Assembly (NCBI GenBank): GCA_913009765.1
Contig: CAJVYT010000228.1
Span: forward strand, 1 to 7,052
Length of the DNA: 7,052 nucleotides
Reading direction: 5' to 3'
Source of the DNA: an uncultured candidate division Zixibacteria bacterium
GTDB lineage: Bacteria; Zixibacteria; MSB-5A5; GN15; FEB-12
Under the pieces are notes generated by a model. The model saw only the letters and a list, made by a program, of their open reading frames with translations, did no database searches and was not told where the DNA came from. Made by a program: the position numbers and the translations under genes. Positions 4,737-7,052 of the stretch are shown here, one piece after another (within the stretch, counting starts at the first letter, position 1; the number at the start of each line of letters is the position of its first letter).

Positions 4737-6245
4737 ATGAAATTATTAATAGACCAACATAAAGATCAAATATCAGGAGTACTTTCCTGTTTTGATCGTG
4801 TAGTTATCACTGGAACACTGCCGACAATTTGTTATGTCCGCGGCATGACGTCATGGCTTTATAGCCATGGTATTCGCATTTTTGATTATTTGCCGTTTGC
4901 CGTTACACTTCGTAAAAAGGTACGTGAGAACGCGGAAAAAATTGCAAAAGAAAACGGCATTCAAATTGAGTACATCGCAAAAAAGAGCATCCGAAAAGAA
5001 AGCGTGATTAAAAAAGTTTTAAAAGAACGTGGAGATCGTCCGGGCCTGGTCCATATTTTATCAGCCATGGAGACCTGCTCCGGCTATTATCCATGGCATG
5101 ACCAACAGACCCATGCAACATTTTTAAAGCCAAAGACGTCAAGGTGCCTTCATTACTATTTTTACTTTATCGACGAAACGCTGGGACTTTGTTATCTTCG
5201 TGTGCCGACCTGGTGTCCGTTCCGGCTTCAGTTTTATTTTAACGGCCACAACTGGCTTGCCTCAAAACTTGCAGAAAAGGGTTTGCGTTTTTCACTTATT
5301 GACAACGCTTTTGATTCTATCGAAGATTTTAAGGAAGCCCAAAAACTTTCAGACCAACTTGATGTCAGCATTCTTCATAAGATTCTTGATAACTATAGCC
5401 ATCTTTTCTGCCCGGTGATGGATGAACTTGAGCAAGAATATCACTGGAGTTTGATGCAGGTTGAATACTCGACGGATATAATTTTCCAGGAGCAAAAAAT
5501 GCTCAAGTCACTTTATGATGATTTGATTGAAACAGCTATTCATACTGTGAAGCCTGACAACATTGCCACATTTCTCGGGCAGAAATTACATGGAAATTAT
5601 AAGCAAGAAATGGGCAATCGCTATAATGTCCGTCTTGAAGGCAGCCGCATCAAACACAGCATGGGTAAAGTGTCCATAAAAATGTATGATAAATTTCACA
5701 AGATTCTTAGAATCGAAACTACAGCAAATAACGTTTCCTTTTTTAAGCACTACCGTACGGTAGAACATCGGGACGGGACAACATCCCAAAAGTATGCTCC
5801 CATGAAAAAGAATATTTACAGTCTTTCGCCGTTATTGAAAAACATGAAGGCGAGCAACCGACGTTATTTGGAATTTATTTCCTCTTTTAAAATTAATGCC
5901 GACGGACGGAAAAGGCTGCGGCATTTGAGCCGATCGGTTAAAGAAAAAGGGCGTAATTTTCGAGGCTTTAATTTCTTTGATAAAGACGACCTCAAGCTCT
6001 TACTGATCATTGCCAGGGGCGAATTTGTAATCGGCGGTTTTAGAAATAAAGATCTGAAACGCTTTTTTGCTGATAAAAGTTCAGCACAAATCTCGCGTAT
6101 GCTGAAAAGACTACGACTGCACGGTCTTATTAGAAAAGTCGGACGCTGTTATAAATATTATTTTTCTCCTTTGGGAAAACAAGCTGTCTGTGCGGCTTTA
6201 GTTATCAAAGAACAATTATTAATCCCTGCTTTACAAACTGTTTGA
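4737..6245 (+). CDS. Uncharacterised 502-aa protein with C-terminal winged helix (recurrent 'MarR-like' hypothetical family)
   Basis: I recognise this as a family of about 450-520-aa proteins, often present in many copies per genome and of unknown function. N-terminal signature: HKDQISGVLSCFDRVVITG (8-26). Core motifs: LHYYFYFID (138-146), LRVPTWCPFRLQFYFNGHNW (154-173), FLGQKLHG (279-286), and RIKHSMGKVSIKMYDKF then LRIETT (304-329). Residues about 430-480 (GGFRNKDLKRFF, ISRMLKRLRLHGLIRK) form a winged-helix DNA-binding domain, which explains MarR labels. The core is rich in aromatic residues, has no signal peptide or membrane segment, and includes conserved H, K, Y, D and E residues that could form an active site. 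Length and motifs look complete. It lies between IS remnants and a truncated toxin gene with its right edge at the toxin break. That context suggests a mobile-element gene rather than a regulator, but this is inference. Confidence 0.75.
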   Translation: MKLLIDQHKDQISGVLSCFDRVVITGTLPTICYVRGMTSWLYSHGIRIFDYLPFAVTLRKKVRENAEKIAKENGIQIEYIAKKSIRKESVIKKVLKERGDRPGLVHILSAMETCSGYYPWHDQQTHATFLKPKTSRCLHYYFYFIDETLGLCYLRVPTWCPFRLQFYFNGHNWLASKLAEKGLRFSLIDNAFDSIEDFKEAQKLSDQLDVSILHKILDNYSHLFCPVMDELEQEYHWSLMQVEYSTDIIFQEQKMLKSLYDDLIETAIHTVKPDNIATFLGQKLHGNYKQEMGNRYNVRLEGSRIKHSMGKVSIKMYDKFHKILRIETTANNVSFFKHYRTVEHRDGTTSQKYAPMKKNIYSLSPLLKNMKASNRRYLEFISSFKINADGRKRLRHLSRSVKEKGRNFRGFNFFDKDDLKLLLIIARGEFVIGGFRNKDLKRFFADKSSAQISRMLKRLRLHGLIRKVGRCYKYYFSPLGKQAVCAALVIKEQLLIPALQTV

Positions 6246-6272
6246 TATTTTTTGCCAGTTTTGGATAGAATT

Positions 6273-6629
6273 TCAGTTGTAAAGTATTAATTTACTCATT
6301 ATTATAAAAGAGAGGCAATCGGTGAGTGAATAATTTTTATCATGATGTTTCATAAAAAATGTCCACCCCTCATAAAACAATTGATCGTTTATGTGAATAA
6401 AACGGACAGTTGGGCTCTGTAATAAAAGATTCCCAATTGATATTGCTTTTGAATGATATCCACGATTGTTAAAAAAAGTTACGACTTTATCAAAAACATA
6501 AGACGTTGTAATAAGCTCTGGCATTGACGTTTGAATACTCTGCCAATGATCTATAGAAATTTTATGAAACTTGTCATTCGCAAGTTCAAGAGCAAGCAAA
6601 TAGCCGGTATCAATAAATACTTTTTTCAT
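6273..6629 (-). pseudogene. vapC: VapC-type PIN-domain toxin, C-terminally truncated and with an altered active site
   Basis: This 118-codon frame starts MKKVFIDTGYLLALE, the first PIN strand with catalytic D7, and contains YSLTDCLSFIIM with D104. PIN toxins are Mg-dependent ribonucleases that cut tRNA or rRNA and are held in check by the partner antitoxin. Two defects are visible. The motif usually reading DE-V-TF is FDKVVTF, with lysine at 48 where the catalytic glutamate is expected (AAA instead of GAA). The protein also ends MSKLILYN, whereas relatives continue with an A-TFD-HF-QAGF tail supplying the fourth acid. Family sequence stops at about 6285, probably at a mobile-element junction. 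Its ATG overlaps the antitoxin stop by 4 bases. It is very likely inactive as a nuclease but may still bind the antitoxin. Confidence 0.8.
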
Positions 6630-6835
6630 CGCTGATAAATATAATTATCGTGATGTTCCGACGCATCATTGATTTCATCAGTAATTGGTGACTTGCCCAA
6701 TTGATTTATCGGGTCATTCGAAGAAAGAGGTACGATAAAAATGAGATCTCCTTCTTTACGAATATCAACCTCCTGAACGCCTTTCAACATGTTTTTGGGA
6801 ACAATCAAGCCATCTGATGTTACTTGAGCTTTCAT
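6626..6835 (-). CDS. vapB: VapB-type antitoxin
   Basis: The product is 69 aa. The N-terminal half (MKAQVTSDGLIVPKNMLKG, then EVDIRKEGDLIFIVP) has the short beta-strand pattern of AbrB/SpoVT-like swapped-hairpin antitoxins. The acidic tail (DPINQLGKSP, then DASEHHDNYIYQR) matches small VapB-like proteins paired with PIN toxins: a DPI--LG-NPV motif and an ASE-HD-Y-Y ending. The tail is expected to fill the toxin's active site. The ATG at 6835 has GGAG on the minus strand at 6843-6846, 7 bases away. The stop overlaps the toxin start (ATGA), a typical coupled operon. The antitoxin appears full length although its toxin is damaged. Such proteins usually bind their own promoter. Confidence 0.8.
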   Translation of the reverse strand: MKAQVTSDGLIVPKNMLKGVQEVDIRKEGDLIFIVPLSSNDPINQLGKSPITDEINDASEHHDNYIYQR

Positions 6836-7052
6836 TAGAAATCTCCAAAATTTTCAAGTTCAATATAAAGATACCTAAATATTTTAAAAGTTCAAATCCT
6901 TTTTTTAGTTTATCATGTCAATGTTTGTTTATTTCAGTGGCACCATCCGCTATTTTGCAAAAAAAGGGTGATTCTGAAATGTTGGAAGAGCGCAAATAAC
7001 AAGGCATCCTGCCGGGCTCGAAGCTGATTGCCGGAGAAGGCATCATGGGCGT
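6836..7052. other. Non-coding leader of vapBC and unassigned GC-rich window edge
   Basis: Bases 6836-6990 are AT-rich and contain only the vapBC leader and very short frames. From about 7000 the composition becomes GC-rich. The plus strand could encode GILPGSKLIAGEGIMG running off the end, and the minus strand has an open frame of 44 codons (6918-7052). Neither can be assigned to a family, so I do not call a gene here. Confidence 0.4.
6856..6895. repeat. Direct repeat AAGTTCAA upstream of vapB, possible operator
   Basis: AAGTTCAA occurs at 6856-6863 and 6888-6895, 32 bases apart (about three helical turns), in the leader of the vapBC operon. Antitoxins of this type often bind paired sites at this position. 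On the minus strand a loose TTGAAC, 16 bases, TATCTT promoter overlaps the interval. Chance occurrence in AT-rich DNA is possible. Confidence 0.3.

Noticed and set aside
4648..6290. Terminal inverted repeats around the 502-aa gene
   Set aside because: Only a 6-base CCAAAA/TTTTGG match was seen, which is expected by chance.
6918..7052. 44-codon minus-strand open frame at the right edge
   Set aside because: Crosses the composition change, has no family resemblance and no visible start inside the window that can be supported.
1..7052. CRISPR array, tRNA or rRNA genes
   Set aside because: No regularly spaced repeats and no cloverleaf or rRNA-like segments were seen on either strand.

Overview
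The window is a pile-up of mobile DNA from an unidentified bacterium. Base composition is moderately AT-rich, Shine-Dalgarno-like sites precede several genes, and every recognisable gene is bacterial. Nothing fixes the taxon: each gene belongs to a widely transferred family. The first ~118 bases are a sequencing and assembly artefact. Bases 61-118 are the Illumina TruSeq universal (P5) adapter, preceded by a T run. Bases 1-50 therefore need not be adjacent to the rest in the real genome.

From left to right after the adapter: a 5' fragment of an IS1634/IS4-type transposase gene (131-331); a minus-strand IS3-family fragment with complete OrfA (425-709) and only the first ~35 codons of OrfB (328-435); and the minus-strand middle of an ISKra4-like transposase (about 791-1585). 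The ISKra4-like gene was cut by the IS3 element just after its catalytic glutamate and is also missing its N-terminus. Next comes an apparently complete 3.05-kb transposon (1596-4647) bounded by perfect 15-bp terminal inverted repeats. It carries an IS481-like DDE transposase (354 aa), a small HTH/coiled-coil protein (137 aa), and a second, unrelated-looking DDE integrase-fold protein. The last two frames overlap and are joined at an A9 tract in exactly the register for a -1 frameshift, predicting a fusion of about 644 aa.

To the right is an intact plus-strand gene of 502 aa (4737-6245). It belongs to a recurrent uncharacterised family with a C-terminal winged helix, often labelled MarR-like. 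It abuts a vapBC-type toxin-antitoxin operon on the minus strand (6273-6835). The antitoxin looks intact. The PIN toxin is truncated at its C-terminus and has lysine where the second catalytic acid is expected, so it is probably inactive. The last ~50 bases are GC-rich and unassigned.

The most interesting candidate system is the transposon with two DDE proteins and one pair of inverted repeats, where one DDE protein seems to be made by frameshifting. The second is the 502-aa family as a possible mobile element of its own.
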